A stretch of DNA of 64,000 nt from Trematomus loennbergii (GCA_012861695.1 JAAOOA010000002.1:31888873-31952872); one strand, 5' to 3'; counted from the stretch's first letter, positions 37,267 through 50,639 are shown. Translations and numbers: made by a program. Notes: generated by a model not told the origin, from the sequence alone.

Positions 37267-37521
37267 TATGTAAGTCGCTTTGGATAAAAGCGTCTAACAA
37301 GTAACATGTAATGTAATGTAATGAGGGGCGTGTGGCGCAGTGGGGATCCTTATGGGGATCAGATGGTCACAGGTTCAAACCCCACTGCAGTCAGCATGTC
37401 GTTGTGTCCCTGGGCAAGACACTTCACCCCAAATTGCTGCTGTGGGGATTGCCCACAGTATTGAGTATTTAAGTCGCTTTGGATAAAAGCGTCTAACAAG
37501 TAACATGTAATGTAATGTAAT
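37267..37521 (+). mobile_element. tRNA-derived SINE plus extra tail, in copy 3 intron
   Basis: Same insertion, at the same intron position, as 26967-27222 in copy 2 (A-box-like gtggcgcagtgg, B-box ggttcaaaccc, duplicated tail gtcgctttggataaaagcgt). It is followed directly by taccgtgtatatatt, the original flank. Copies 2 and 3 share it, so it predates their separation. Confidence 0.8.
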
Positions 37522-40375
37522 ACCGTGTATATATTACTTCTCATAAAGCATACATTTACTACATTCCTTTTTAAAGTTCATCTTTATTTTACAATGACTG
37601 TAACATGTCAACAAATATATTCCACAATTTATATATATATTTTTTACATATATTTTAACTCTGCACTATTTGTTTTGGATAAACATATTCTAGAGCGTGA
37701 TTTTTTTATTTTTCAGCATTTATTTTATGACCATTTTTGAAGGGAGACTTTCCCTAAATTGTTGTGCATTGAGGAATATAGCTTTCATCTAAACAAATAA
37801 ACAGTCTGGAATCAATGCATAATAGCCTATGTAGAATAATGTACATGTATGTTATTTACAATATATTAGACAGCATTGTTAATAAACATGACCTGAACAT
37901 CACATTGTGAGATCATTCACCGAGATGCACCTTATGTCCGCCTCATGTATTTCATTACAAATATTAGATTTTCCTTTCAGTCAAAATCTGGGGTTTGGTC
38001 TTTAACAGGCTGATAAATTCAGGGAGCTTCACTTAGACAGAAAATGTAAAAAACTAACACAATCAAGACACTACCTGAGTATCATGTATGTTTAAAATTG
38101 GCACAACTTTCTCACTTTTTACCGCCTGCAGTTGAATGCTTCCTCCCAGAACATGGTAAGCAATGGGGAGTCAGCCACTTTAGAGGGAGAGAGATCCAGC
38201 AAGAAGTCCCTCAGACCTGGGATGACAGATTTTTCAATGCCAAATCCGATGGCTCCAGCAAGGAAGCTGAACCTCAGCATGTCTGGGTCGGTTACCCAGG
38301 CCTCACTACCTATCCACTGGCGAGGTGGGGAAGGCTTGCGTGACAGCTCCTCCAGCAAAATCTTCATATCTCCAGTGGGAATAAATGCCACAACAACCTT
38401 AGCCGTTGACCTGGAGGGACGTTCAATGACATATACAAATAATAGTTATAATATAAGACTAATATTGTCTTTTATAACAATATTATCATAAGTATGAAGA
38501 AAAACAAAACATAAGAGATGATAAACAGATATATTGGCACATTTCCTGTTGTAATAAAAACATGTTCCATCACTTAAAGAATTTGTTTTGGTTTTTCTGT
38601 GCAGAAGGTCAGTGTCAGCACAGGGAACTAAAGGAGGATCAGTGATATAGAAACCTGCGGATAACGTCAGCTACTCTCTGGATCCGGCTACGTGGGTGGG
38701 TCCGAGAGATAGACTCAGAGTATTCCACACAGATCCCCTCTTTACGTGCTGCATGCAGGAAAGATGCCATGCCATTGTTGCCATAGTCAGAATCCGACCG
38801 GACAGCACCTATCCAAGTCCAGCCAAAGTGTTTTACCAGCTTGGCCAGCGCGTCAGCCTGGAATTTATCACTCGGGATTGTTCTGAAGAAACTAGGGTAC
38901 TGCTGCTTATCAGACAGGCATGCACACGTGGCAAAGTGGCTCACCTAAAGAAAACAACAGTTAGTTAACGGGACAGAGGCAAAACAAGTAATGGACTCAA
39001 ACACAGTTTGCAATAAATTCTTAATATTTACTTGAGGTATGTTGAAGGGCCCGATGATGCGCGACATACTGATGGTAGACGTGGATGCAGACGCACCAAC
39101 AACGGCCATCACCATACCAGACTTTGAGCATTTGTCGCCGGTGTTAAACACCGGGTCTAGTCCCCCTGAAAGCTGAAATGCAACATGCACCGCCACGGAC
39201 ACCGAGTCACATGAGTCATAGATCTCATAACCAAGCTTGATCCCCGGAAGCAGCTCCGTGCTGTTGTTAATCTGCTCGATGGCGAAGACCATTGCACGTG
39301 AGAAGCGCAGTCCACGGGGGTGGATGCTGCACAAGACATCGGTGTTAATGTTAAAACTTTAAGATTTTAAGATAATACTTGATAGACTACAAGATGACTG
39401 AAATTCAAAGATATGGTCTCGATAACTAATAGCATCTCTGTAGGCTTTATGGGAATTTCATCTGTCAAAAACCCAAACACATGATTAGATATATATCCAA
39501 TATTCACAATAACTTTGCTGAATTTATTCAATGGTCCAATAAATCATAAGTTTCACATTTCTCCATTCAACAAATGGTTAAGTATGTATACATCAGTTAA
39601 ACTATTGCCTTAAATGAAATAGAAAAAATTAATCCACTATATGTAAAAAACAAAAATATTTATAAATGATTATTATTTTTAGAGTTTTTACATACAACAC
39701 AGTACAATGCAACACAAATTCACAATATACACATCAATATACTGTATATGCCCACATTCTAGCCACAATCTCCCTGTACTAACCTCCCTGCGCAGCTTAG
39801 TGGCTCGGGCATGGTGGTGTAGTTATGCTTTACTGTGTGCATGTAATAGTGAAAGGAGAAAACACCCCCAATGACATAGTCACCGTCCATAGAGAATGCA
39901 GGTTGACGAGTTGTACCTTGTAGCTTACATGTCACAGATGAAGCATTAGTGCTAAGCACAGCAGCAGTCCTATCCCCTGTAAGCCCAGCCGCTTGTTTCA
40001 CACCATCCCCAAAACTATTCAGAACAAGAACTGACTTCAGCTCACACAAACCTATAGACAGTATCAGACCAATAAGAGACATCTCCATCATCAACTGTCT
40101 CCAAGTGGGCAAACTGTACTGTGTGTTCTCACTGGTTTATAACGTTTTTCAGGCGCTTCCCTCCTTCTACCATATGTCACTTTGCTATTAGAGAGAGAGC
40201 ATGCCCAGCGCTGACAAGATGTATTCATTTTATTTATATTTTACATGTAACTTTTCTTCAAATAATCATCATTGAGAAAGTCATGCTGTTTGGATGGATG
40301 CCCAAATACCCTAATCTAAAGCCATCACAGCAGAACTTCCCCTGAAAAGCCAGACATGTCCTTAAATGGCCAATA

Positions 40376-40452
40376 TGGAGCTGCTGTGACGCAAGTCAAA
40401 TTTCAGACTTGATCTGTCAAATAAAGTAATATCGTATCGTATCGTATCGTAA
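40376..40452 (+). mobile_element. short LINE 3' tail insertion with (ATCGT)n end
   Basis: Units 1, 2 and 4 read ggccaatatactg. In unit 3 this is interrupted by 77 bp beginning ggagctgctgtgacg and ending in repeated atcgt, with aatat duplicated on both sides. A 5'-truncated non-LTR tail is the simplest reading; the parent family is not identified. Confidence 0.65.
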
Positions 40453-40622
40453 TATACTGCACATGTTTTATGTTTTTCTAGGATCAGTATATGATTTTCA
40501 GAAAAGGAGGTGGGTGGATGATTAGAAATAATCTTGTTTTGGGGGTTATTTGCTCATTGTTCCCCATCTTTTTAAGCTTTATGGTTTTTTGTTTTTTTAA
40601 AGCAAACATTTTGGCTGAGATT

Positions 40623-41000
40623 CCTCATCATCAGAGGATCTGTTCCTTTTCATCTTCTTGCTGTGCGAGAGTACCGCGGCTACATTCTTCAGGTTTGAAC
40701 GTTTGATCTGAGGGATTTCTCTGCATGCAGCTGGCCGTGTGCAGCTTCGCGACTGACAGTCGGAGCTACAGGTTGTTAACGCGTCCTCCAGGAGCTGTGG
40801 CCGGCTGTGCGCTGTGCAGAGCCTCGACGGACAGGTTTGTGTCAACTTGTTGTTGGTGATGGTTGTGTCTCCGCACCTTCTCCCAGCTAAGTTGTCCTGA
40901 TTGCTGTCTTGTTTATTGTTTGGCTTTGACTTTCTGGTGACGACAGTGTTCCCGCTTCCTCTCCCATAAAGTTGCCCTATTATGCTCTTTTGAAAGTTCT
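40623..41000 (+). mobile_element. DIRS-b 5' leader fragment
   Basis: From just after ttggctgagatt, the sequence matches the DIRS-a leader at about 17098-17345 (ttccttttcatcttct, gtgcgagagtaccg, ccaggagctgtggccggct, tctcccagcta) with many differences. The left terminal repeat is missing. The rest of DIRS-b resumes only at about 49480, with other sequence between. Confidence 0.65.
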
Positions 41001-41109
41001 GCTTGTGGCGTTGTGCTCGAGCTATCATTAGCATTTTGAGTTCCCAGCTTTAGCTGCGTCTCTCGTTCAATTTGGTATGGAAAGCCCAGGGTGCCACATT
41101 TTGCCCATT

Positions 41110-41396
41110 TTTTGTTTAGATGCAGAGAGCAAGGGAATGCTCCTGTTTTGTGACAAAATTAACATGGGATCCCTCCGGCCATGTGACGTACTTCGTCTCA
41201 CTGGAATATTAACGGTCAGATTGAATACAAAATCGACCCCATTTCTCCGGCCAATGACGGGAGAGTTTTGAAAGTGACAAAACACTGTTCTATACATTTA
41301 AAAACACTTAAACAATTAAACAATGTTTACCCAGGATTCAGGCACCTTCCCTGGCTTGTAAAGTGCGGTGATGTGCCCTGGAGGTATCAGACTATT
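41110..41396. repeat. direct repeat A (partner at 44325-44610)
   Basis: About 290 bp, from aagggaatgctc through ccaatgacgggagagttttgaaa to tgccctggaggtat, is repeated in the same orientation at 44325-44610. Degenerate further copies of the tail (ccttgtaaagtgcagtgatgagccctgg) lie at 43575-43605. The pair brackets several nested transposons and lies downstream of the recombinase gene, so it could be part of that element's terminal repeats. Confidence 0.7.
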
Positions 41397-41400
41397 TTAA

Positions 41401-42517
41401 CCTGTTAAGCCCTGAGCCTGTTTTTCAGGTCTCAGGCTCGAAAATGACATTCCCAGAACAAATGACCATATATTTCCTTCTAAAAGGGTTAAATTAATAT
41501 TTTTTCTTCTCAAAGTAATGATAAACCTGTGAGTTGGATGTAGAAAAGTCAGAATCAATATAGATGTTTTTTATTTTAAAGAAAATTCAGATTTTACATA
41601 GTAAAAAACTGTAAATTATAGTGTAAGACTACCCTTGGATGATGGTAAGGTATACTAAAAGCTTTAGGAATCCAAAGTACAACATATAATAAGTACCCTG
41701 TATCAAGATTGATGCAAAACAAGTGACATTTGACCTTTTTAGAGAGATTTAGAAAAAAAAAAACACTTCTGTCGTCATTTGGGTGGATTTTCCATATCTC
41801 TGGCCCCCCTTGCTCGATTTTGATGGTTGACACCTTTTTCTGACTGTTAGAGCCAATAGAATCGAAGGGGGAGTCCCCCACACACACTCATTGTGAAAAA
41901 AAAAAAGGTAGGGGCTTTGCGCATGTAATTTTGCATTAGAGTGAAGCTACAGTCTAGCTCTGACATCTAGAAACGGAATAGCATGGATTATCAATCTCAT
42001 TGCTCATGGATTATCAGAAATCATTTCAAAGGGACACAGACACATTGGATTTAACCTATGGATTAACTTCAGCAGCGTTTTTATCGTTTTAATGCCACTT
42101 TGGAGATACTACAGAGCCAAGGTAACCTTGTTGTTTTTACCTACCTAGCGTCAAATGTTTTGATGTCTGTTTTTGCTTATAACGTCGCGATTTTGTATAA
42201 TTCAGTGATAATGAGAGTACCCACCTCACGATGTGAATCGATGTCATGGATGTGAAGAAAAGATAAATAATAAGGTTTTGTGAGTGATTTTCGGTGCAGT
42301 AATCTGTTAGCATTTTTCGCTCGTTGCTAATTCAGAGGCTCAGTGTTAGCATTGTGGGTTTTCTTTTGAAAAATAAATAAAAATGATCAGTTAGATGAGT
42401 TTCTTCCCGTTACATGGATATAAAACATTCAGAGTTTATTAAATGAACATGCCCTCAGACACTGTTTCCTGACGTTGCAGCAGTGCCCCGGTACCGGGGT
42501 CTCTCGGGCTTAACAGG
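41401..42517. mobile_element. piggyBac-like TTAA element, complete, inverse orientation
   Basis: Ends CCTGTTAAGCCC (left) and GGGCTTAACAGG (right), with TTAA at 41397-41400 and 42518-42521. It is the reverse complement of the 53585-54759 element almost throughout. At 1117 bp without a transposase frame it is non-autonomous. Confidence 0.85.
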
Positions 42518-42523
42518 TTAAAC

Positions 42524-43355
42524 TAGGGCTGTGCAATTAATCGTATTTTAATCGCAATTACGATTTTGGCCTGCCACAATTACGAAAACAACATAATCGA
42601 AAAAAATTATTATTTTGCTTTGCTGGGTTGTGACAGTGCACTATTTATCATATTTATATATGTTTAGTAGCTTGTTGAAGTGCGCTCCAAAATATTTGTT
42701 TATTGGTATTTATTATTTTGATATTATTTATTTAAAGGTGGGGTAGGTAAGTTTGAGTAACCGGCTCGAGATACACTTTTTGTTATATTCCATGGAATGC
42801 TCTTAACATCCCGATAGCAATGAATATCTTAAGTGCTTTGACAAAAAATCCATAAAAAAATGTCATCTGTGGAAGCCGTAGTACTGTAAAAAGCACGACC
42901 AATCATTTTAGCCGGCCCGGCTAAAATAACTGGATGGCCTACCTGCCTGTCAGCCTTCCATCTGTGCACAAACTTATCTCGTGCCCTCATTGGTCATGTG
43001 CGCGTTCGTGTGTGTTGGAGGAGGGGCTCTGTAAGGAAGTGGCAGATTTTCTCCGGTTGTGTATTTTCTAATTCTACGCACTCGAGCTGGTTTCTCCGAA
43101 ATTACCTACCCCACCTTTAAATGTAGATATAAATGTATCATTTATTTAATTAATTTTTGTATTGGTTTTTCAGTTGAATTATACGCTCAGGGAAATCAAC
43201 AGTTAAAAAGATACTGTTCAAATTATTATTTGTATTTAAAAGTTCAATAAATGGATGTTTTCAAAGTCAATGAATAAACGTATTTAATAATCGTGATATC
43301 AATTATTGACCAAAATAATCGTGATTATGATTTTTGCCATAATCGCACAGCCCTA
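42524..43355. mobile_element. hAT-type element, 8-bp target duplication
   Basis: Ends TAGGGCTGTGCAATTAATCG (left) and the near-complement ending CGCACAGCCCTA (right). The perfect 8-bp duplication ggttaaac lies at 42516-42523 and 43356-43363. The duplicated bases include the end of the piggyBac-like element and its TTAA, so this hAT landed directly on that junction and is younger. It holds the nested element 42736-43116. Confidence 0.85.
42736..43116. mobile_element. nested TTAA element with AGGTGGGGTAGGTAA ends
   Basis: Ends AGGTGGGGTAGGTAA and its complement TTACCTACCCCACCT, flanked by TTAA at 42732-42735 and 43117-43120; 381 bp, no ORF. The AGG start resembles the Kolobok-like element at 31667 (AGGGCCC) rather than the CCTGTTAAG family. 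Confidence 0.8.
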
Positions 43356-43407
43356 GGTTAAACAACTTTTCCCCGCCTTTCAAACACTTATTCCTGGGTT
43401 TTAGCCA

Positions 43408-43512
43408 GTCATTTTGCACGATATCATTTAACATTGACCCTCTCCTGAAAATGTATATATTCTGTGCATTTCCAGGAGAGGTTCAATGTTAAATGATATC
43501 GTGCAAAATGAC
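43408..43512. repeat. long near-perfect hairpin, 40-bp arms
   Basis: The arm at 43408-43447 is complementary to 43473-43512 with one mismatch, separated by a 25-base AT-rich loop. It lies in the degenerate repeat zone between direct repeats A and B. Confidence 0.85.
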
Positions 43513-44324
43513 AGGCTGAAACTCTCTTCCAGACGTTTTAAAACACTTTTCCCGACCATTTAAACATTATTTCTGCCTTGTAAAGTGCAGTGATGAGCCC
43601 TGGTAGTATCAAACTATTTCAAACAACTTTTCCCAGCCTTTCAAACACTTATTCCTGCCTTAAAAAGTCAGGTGTTGCACAGCCTGCTCTCTGGGTACAC
43701 TCTGCTTCTATTTACACCACTTTCCCCCGCCTTTCAAACACTTTTCCTGGGTTGAAAAGTCAGGTGCTGCAGCCTGGTTCTCTCCCAGTACTGGGTACTA
43801 GTTAATGCCACTATCCCCACCATATTTAAACCAGATGAACTGGTAGTTCTCCGGGGTGCTGGAGTCATTTTCAGGCTCATCTCCACACTTTGTCCCCTAA
43901 AATGATTTTAAATCATTATTTTTGCATTTAAATGCATGTACTTTATCATTAATATGGTTCCCTGAAACAATGCACATACTCTGGAGCTCATTGGGGTCCT
44001 GCATATGCTTTAATCAGGCGTTTTAACACTTTTTTTCAATGAAAATGATTTTTAATCACTATCATGGGGCTATATAAATCCAATTCCGGGTCATTTGGAG
44101 CACAATTGTACCTTTTACTATTTAAATGTATTTGTATTGTATATTTTTGGGCTAGAAAAGTGACATTTCTTGGTGATTTTGTCAGTTTATGGAGCTTAGC
44201 CCACAAATCCTGGAGGTTCCAGGCCGAATTTGGAAAGAAGAAAAAAGTGAAGAAAACGGTTAATTATATCTTAAAATAATCAAAATGAAGTTTTAAAAAA
44301 TTGTCGAAAAAATGACTAAGTGCC

Positions 44325-44610
44325 AACGGATAAGGGAATGCTCTGGTTTTCAAAATTAACATGGGATCACTCCCGTCACCGGACGTACTTCGTCTCACTG
44401 GAATATTAACGGTCATAGTGAATATAAAATCGTCCCCATGTATCCGGCCAATGACGGGAGAGTTTTGAAAGAGACAAAACACTGTTCCATACATTTAAAA
44501 ACACTTAAACAATTAAACAATGTTTACCCAGGATTCAGGCACCTTCCCTGGCTTGTAAAGTGCAGTTATGCGCCCTGGAGGTATTATACTATTTACAAAA
44601 TGTATACCCA
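44325..44610. repeat. direct repeat B (partner at 41110-41396)
   Basis: Same orientation and landmarks as repeat A (aacatgggatc, acgtacttcgtctcactggaat, aggattcaggcaccttccc). It sits about 170 bp beyond the stop of the recombinase gene. Confidence 0.7.
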
Positions 44611-44777
44611 GGATTATAATAATAATTATAACAATTTATTTGAACAAAAACTATATACACGGTATACATATTCACAATGTTTAGCGGGGTTCCGGGGACC
44701 ATATTAGGGGTCTAATTCGTACGGTGCACCAGGGCAAACAGGTTGAGTCCACGGCCCCTGCCCCATCATCAGGAGTG

Positions 44778-45311
44778 TCAACCGGCCCCGGTCCCGACTT
44801 CATTGGCCTCTTTCCCTCCCGCTTCCGCTTCCGCTGCCGCAACCGATGACGCCCTGAACATGGAGCGGATTTTCAATGCCTCCTTTATTCCAGGCGCATT
44901 CACGTAGAACCGGTCCGCCGTGGTTACGTCGTGACACATAAACCTGGCGAGAATCGACCGGCTTTCTGGATCTTGGTGATGCTTGATATTGTCAGCCAGG
45001 GCAGTGCGCAGGATTGTGAAGGTGACGGCTGTTTCTAGCCCAGCATCAGCCCATGCCCTCTTCAAGTGAGCGTTCAGGTTCTTGGAGGCCCAAATCTCCG
45101 TTGTGAAAAGGAAGAATTCATTCTGAGGACCCAGTGCCTCTTTAATCCCCATCCACTGCATGACCCAGCTAAACTCCTCTACTGTAAGCGCCAGCTGTGC
45201 TTCGCCATATGTCTTGGCCGTCTTGTGATCCTGCACATGGATGATGTAGCCCTCAGCAGTTCCCCTTTTGGCCGCCTCTAAGACCTCAGTGTTTTTCATG
45301 TTTGCGTACAC
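44778..45311 (-). CDS. tyrosine recombinase catalytic segment
   Basis: An open frame of 177 codons, read with upstream in-frame residues QYLLYGYLTLHWSLLYGHR from 45312-45390. It carries the second to fifth catalytic positions of tyrosine recombinases: the beta-hairpin Lys (HKTAKTYG), Arg in LRTALADN, His in MCHDV and the nucleophile Tyr in DRFYVN near residue 136. After that an Ala/Glu/Gly-rich tail ends the protein. Sequence and GC content differ from DIRS-a and DIRS-b recombinases, so this is another family. It has no start codon of its own and is the 3' part of the broken gene. Confidence 0.65.
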   Translation of the reverse strand: MYANMKNTEVLEAAKRGTAEGYIIHVQDHKTAKTYGEAQLALTVEEFSWVMQWMGIKEALGPQNEFFLFTTEIWASKNLNAHLKRAWADAGLETAVTFTILRTALADNIKHHQDPESRSILARFMCHDVTTADRFYVNAPGIKEALKIRSMFRASSVAAAEAEAGGKEANEVGTGAG

Positions 45312-45766
45312 GCCCGGACGGTGGCCATACAGGAGGCTCCAATGGAGGGTGAGATAGCCATAGAGAAGGTACTGGTGGTTGAGGTCGGCTTGCCGGCCAT
45401 CAGTCGAGGAGCTCCGGGATGCGCTTCTCAGCGGCCGCCATGGCGGCGAGAAGCTCCGCCTGGCTCGGCAGACGATCCAGTTTGTTCCTCTTCACCTTAA
45501 ACTGGTGGAGAGTGACTGCCTTATTTAAGTGTTTCATGTTGGCTTTCACCTCTCTCATTATGTGGGTCATATCAGACTGGGTGAGCCTGCACCCCCGGGC
45601 TTTGACTCAGATATGTACCCCATGAAGTGGTTCACATTCTTCAGGAAGAACTCTGATGTTGTGACTGCCGGCCCGACTTTGCAATATACTTGCTCCAGCC
45701 ACGGCTCATCTTCATGTTTCTTAGGAACAGCCAGTCTGACAGGCGGTTAACACCATGGGTCATGTA

Positions 45767-47113
<1,347 letters not shown>

Positions 47114-47392
47114 GCCATGTATACTATGAAGTTCTTTATCCGGCTGACCTTCGACAGAACATTGTCTTTCTGTTTTACTGTCGGAGCGACACCCAAACAA
47201 TGATCCCAGTATGTCTGAAGGTACGCCTCCATGCTTTTAGGCAACGTGATTTCACGCATGGTATTCCCCCGTCCATACCCAGTGGACCAGTAATTTGAGG
47301 GAGAGGGCAAGTCCTTAGCCAGCTTAGCGCAGACAGACGCACGGGTCTTCCGGCATACAGGGTTCACGCTACCGGAGGCTACTGGGGACTGC

Positions 47393-47850
47393 ATGACAGT
47401 CTTCACCGGGCTCTTCACAGGGTCTCGCTACCGGAGGCTACTGCAACATGACAGTCTTCACCGGGCTCTTCACAGGGTTTTGACCGTCTCTTCCCACCGG
47501 AGGCTACTGCAAGCATGACAGTCTTCACTGGGCTCTTCACAGGGTTCTTGACCGGTCTCTTCCACCGGAGGCTACTGCAAGCATGACAGTCTTCACCGGC
47601 TCTTCACAGGGTTCTACCGGTCTCTTCCCACCGGAGGCTACTGCAAGCATGACAGTCTTCACCGGGCTCTTCACAGGGGTCCCGCTACCGGAGGTTACTG
47701 GGGAATGCATGACAGTCTTCACCGGGGTCTTCACAGGGGTCCCGCTACCGGAGGTTACTGGGGAATGCATGACAGTCTTCACCGGGCTCTTCACAGGGGT
47801 CTCGCTACCGGAGGCGCTGCAAGCATGACAGTCTTCACCGGGCTCTTCAC
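47393..47850 (-). repeat. coding minisatellite, about 60-66-bp unit
   Basis: Seven or eight units each contain gcatgacagtcttcaccgg, ctcttcacagg and taccggaggtactg-like blocks. On the minus strand the units stay mostly in frame and encode variations of KSPVKTVMHSPVTSGSGTPV. Some units carry 1-2-base gaps that shift the frame. It sits between the zinc-finger and the recombinase parts. Confidence 0.85.
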
Positions 47851-48539
47851 AGGGGTATTGCTGCCTGAGGCTACTGTGTTTATGCCGGAGGTACTTGGGA
47901 TTGCCAGGCCCTTAAATCGTATACATTCGTCCTCTTCCTCAAGACAGCAGCACTCTGCTTCCTGGGTTTTAGCTCCTTTTTCAGCCTGGAGCGCAGGGTC
48001 TTCACCTCATCATTGAGGGCATCCTTCTGAGCCCTCAATGCCACATTTTCCAGCATCACCTGCCTGCAGTCCTCGTTGTCACACTCGGTATGTGGGGAGA
48101 AGGGTGGAGGGTGCCCGGGGTATTCCCCCTCATTGTCTATATCCAATGATGTAGCCATTCCAATGATGGGGTTAGTCTCACGGAGGTCATGGAGCAACTG
48201 CAGTGCCACACTATGCTTCAGCCTTGCCATGACCTGCTGTGCCTCATGTCGGGACAACTCAGGGTGGTCATGTTTTACATGACGGTCCAGTCTCTTCCCA
48301 GCGTACGAACACCCAGCGATGGGACAGGGTTTGGTCCGAACATTTATCCTTCCACTGGCTATTTTCAGGAGGATTCCCCTCTCCTCCAAGTTCCGCACTG
48401 CATGCTTGTGCTTAAGGTGTTTGTTCAATGCCAGATAGAAGAGTCTGCACACCGGGCATTCAGATGACATCCTTACTGAAACACACATATGAATTTGATC
48501 AAAATTGTTCTAGTTCTCCGTTTATATGCGTTAGCGTGA

Positions 48540-48795
48540 GCGGTGGTTGCGACACTGGGTCCGATGCATCAATTCATGGTGCATGGACGAAGGGAGTATT
48601 GGGTTACCACCGGGTCAGATGGTCCCACTCCGCACCAACGCGGGGCTGGTGATGGCAACATTGGGTCCGATGCATCAATTCATGGTGCACGGACCAAGGG
48701 AGGGCTTGGGTTACCACCGGGTTGGATGGTCCCACCTCCGCGGGGCTGGTGATGGCAACATTGGGTCCGATACATCAATTCATGGTGCCCCGACC
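48540..48795. repeat. tandem repeat, about 100-bp unit, 2.5 copies
   Basis: Units share ggtccgatgcatcaattcat, ggttaccaccgggt and gatggtcccac, with starts near 48558, 48665 and 48765. It lies directly upstream of the zinc-finger/recombinase gene. Confidence 0.8.
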
Positions 48796-48894
48796 TGTGC
48801 TGTGTGCTCTGCATGTGTGGCCATTAAAGAGGATTTCAGCCTCCCAATATTATATTATCTAGTGTGCAGCCGTTTGGCTGACACTTTTAAGCAC

Positions 48895-49075
48895 CGGCCA
48901 CAGTTACTACTGTAACTACGGTTCTAAGCCGTGTAAGTACTGACCATAGTTACTACTGTAACTACGATTATATACCGTGTAAGTACTGGCCATAGTTACT
49001 ACTGTAACTACGGTTCTATGCCGTGTAAGCACTGGCCATGGTTACTACTGTAACTACGGCTCTGTGCTGTTCTCT
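48895..49075. repeat. tandem repeat, about 46-bp unit, four copies
   Basis: Each unit has gttactactgtaactacg, then tctatgccgtgtaagtactg-like sequence. The core gtaactacggttctat also occurs in the DIRS terminal region (gctgtaactacggttctatg, about 19725), so the repeat probably grew from a DIRS end. Confidence 0.8.
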
Positions 49076-49136
49076 TCTTTAGAAGCTAGTTATCTGGTCT
49101 TAAACATTTGTGTTATTTGACTTGATCTCGCCTGAT

Positions 49137-49450
49137 TGTTAGCAGCAGCCGCTTGGCTAACGCCTTGAATGTACTGTTAAGCTTAATTATTTAACTCAGC
49201 TGGTGAAGGCGCTCTCGCTCCCGCTCCTGTAAGGTATTGCTCTGATTGTTAGCAGCGGCCGCTTGGCTAACATCTGGCATGTTCTGGTGAGCTTCATTGT
49301 TTAACTCATCCAGTGAAGGCAGTGTTTTTCGCCCCCGCTCCTGGTAGACGTGCTGCTTGATTCTTAGCAGCAGCCGCCTGGCTAAGCTGCCCCGTTAAGC
49401 TTCTTTATTTAATCCAGCTAGGTGAAGGCAGTGCTCTCGCTCCCTCCCTC
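49137..49450. repeat. tandem repeat, about 115-bp unit, three copies
   Basis: Units share gattgttagcagcagccgct, tggctaac, gtgaaggc and cgctcctg-like blocks, starting near 49134, 49245 and 49357. It lies in the leader or gag-side region of DIRS-b. Confidence 0.75.
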
Positions 49451-49899
49451 TGCTAGTAACGTGGGTGTAGGTCATTTACATCCCTCTCTGTGTTCGGCGA
49501 GCATTGCTCGGGCGCTCAGAGTGGCTAGAGTCGCAGAGGTGGCACCTCTCCTCGTCACAACTTCCTCCAGCTCAGTCTGGCCGTTCCCGGCGACTTGATG
49601 GAGTGATGGCTATGGGTTCACCCCCAAGGTAGAGGACTAGAAACAGGCTGTCCTCTAAGGTGGATCGGTTAACTGCCGTCATGGAGCAGACAAAGTCGCT
49701 CCTGTTAGCCCTTCAGCCAGGGGCCAGTGTGGGGGCTACTAGCTTGCCGCCTGGCCCTCCTTCGAGACTCTCGGGGCCGGTCGTCGGCTGCTTTCCCAGC
49801 AGCAGATCAGTTACTGGGCTGTCTGCACTTCCGGCCCTTGGGTGGTTTTCACCTTAACGAACCGTAGTTCCGGCCCCTAGCCCTCGGCCGGGCCAAAAT

Positions 49900-50630
49900 G
49901 ACAGTCGTCAGCGATCCGGCAGAGGCCCGAGCTCTGGCCCAAGAGTTGTCCGTCCTTCTGGCCAAGGACGCAATCGAGCCAGTAGACCCTCTGCTCAGCC
50001 CAGGGGGTTCTACTCGGCGTACTTTCTCGTGAGCAAGGAAGTCGGCCGATTTCGCCTGATCTTGGACCTCAGAGGAATCAACAGATTCCTGAAGGTGCTG
50101 CCATTCCATATGCTGACCATAGCACATGCACAGGGGGAGTGGTTCGCATCTGTGGACTTGAGGGATGCAAGATGGTGCCTTATATGCAGTTCCCCCCGGC
50201 CCTTGGGTAGACTGACGGCTGCCTCGGCCGTTGGGCCCTTAGGCCCGCTGTCGTTGCGCCCCATGCAGATGTGGCTGAACAGCCTTCACTTGGACACCAA
50301 GTGGCACAGGCACAGGAAAGTCAGGGTGTCGCAGCGTTGCCTCCACTCTCTGTCACGCTGGAGGGGCAGGGCCTATCTCCTGATGGGTGTGCCCATGGGC
50401 GCCATCCCATCCCGCCAGGAGAACCGTCACCATAGGTGCATGTCTCTCAGGGTGGGGTGCAGTGCGGCAGGGCAGGACCGTTCAGGGTCAGTGGTCTGCC
50501 CAGGAGGGTGCACGACATGTCAACGTGCTAGAGCTTCGGGCTGTGCAGCTTGCACTCACGCACTTTCTACCCCAACTGGGGGGCAAGCATGTGCGTGTTC
50601 CTTGGGACAGCATGTACACTGTTGCCCAGA
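49900..50630 (+). pseudogene. DIRS-b reverse transcriptase / RNase H remnant
   Basis: The RT N-terminal blocks read KEVGRFRLILDLRGINRFL, then LPFHMLTIAH and GEWFASVDLRDA. The catalytic box is deleted: the frame passes straight to LTAASAVGPLGPLSLRPMQM (RT tail). RNase H starts with GACLSGWGAVRQG and VNVLELRAVQLALTHFLPQL, then stops at the second deletion. Compared with DIRS-a it keeps the front half that DIRS-a lost. Confidence 0.8.
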
Positions 50631-50639
50631 CGGCAGTCC

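Larger units (their letters stand above)
34814..40091 (-). pseudogene. OlfC/V2R-like class C olfactory receptor, copy 3 (least damaged)
   Basis: Exons: 1, 39784-40091; 2, 39032-39326; 3a, 38655-38944; 3b, 38116-38410; 4, 36561-36766; 5, 36219-36440; 6, 35790-35913; 7, 34814-35713. Exons 1, 2, 3a, 4, 5 and 6 are open with canonical splice sites. Exon 2 is the only complete version in the window (GLRFSRAMVFAIEQINNS, then GASASTSTISMSRIIGPFN). Ligand-site residues typical of amino-acid receptors are kept (S/T in the ASTS-like loops, SDSDYG, WIGSEAW). Breaks: one base lost near the end of 3b (about 38123) and two single bases lost in exon 7 (about 35204 and 35475). Three corrections would restore it, so this is the best candidate for a gene damaged only by assembly error. 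Confidence 0.85.

Noticed and set aside
47393..47850. Regular repeats that could suggest a CRISPR array
   Set aside because: Units are tandem without unique spacers, lie in frame in a coding region, and the genome is eukaryotic.
49660..49857. Possible DIRS gag start
   Set aside because: Short Pro/Ser-rich frame in about the right place, but too little sequence to support a gag call; kept only as part of the DIRS-b body.
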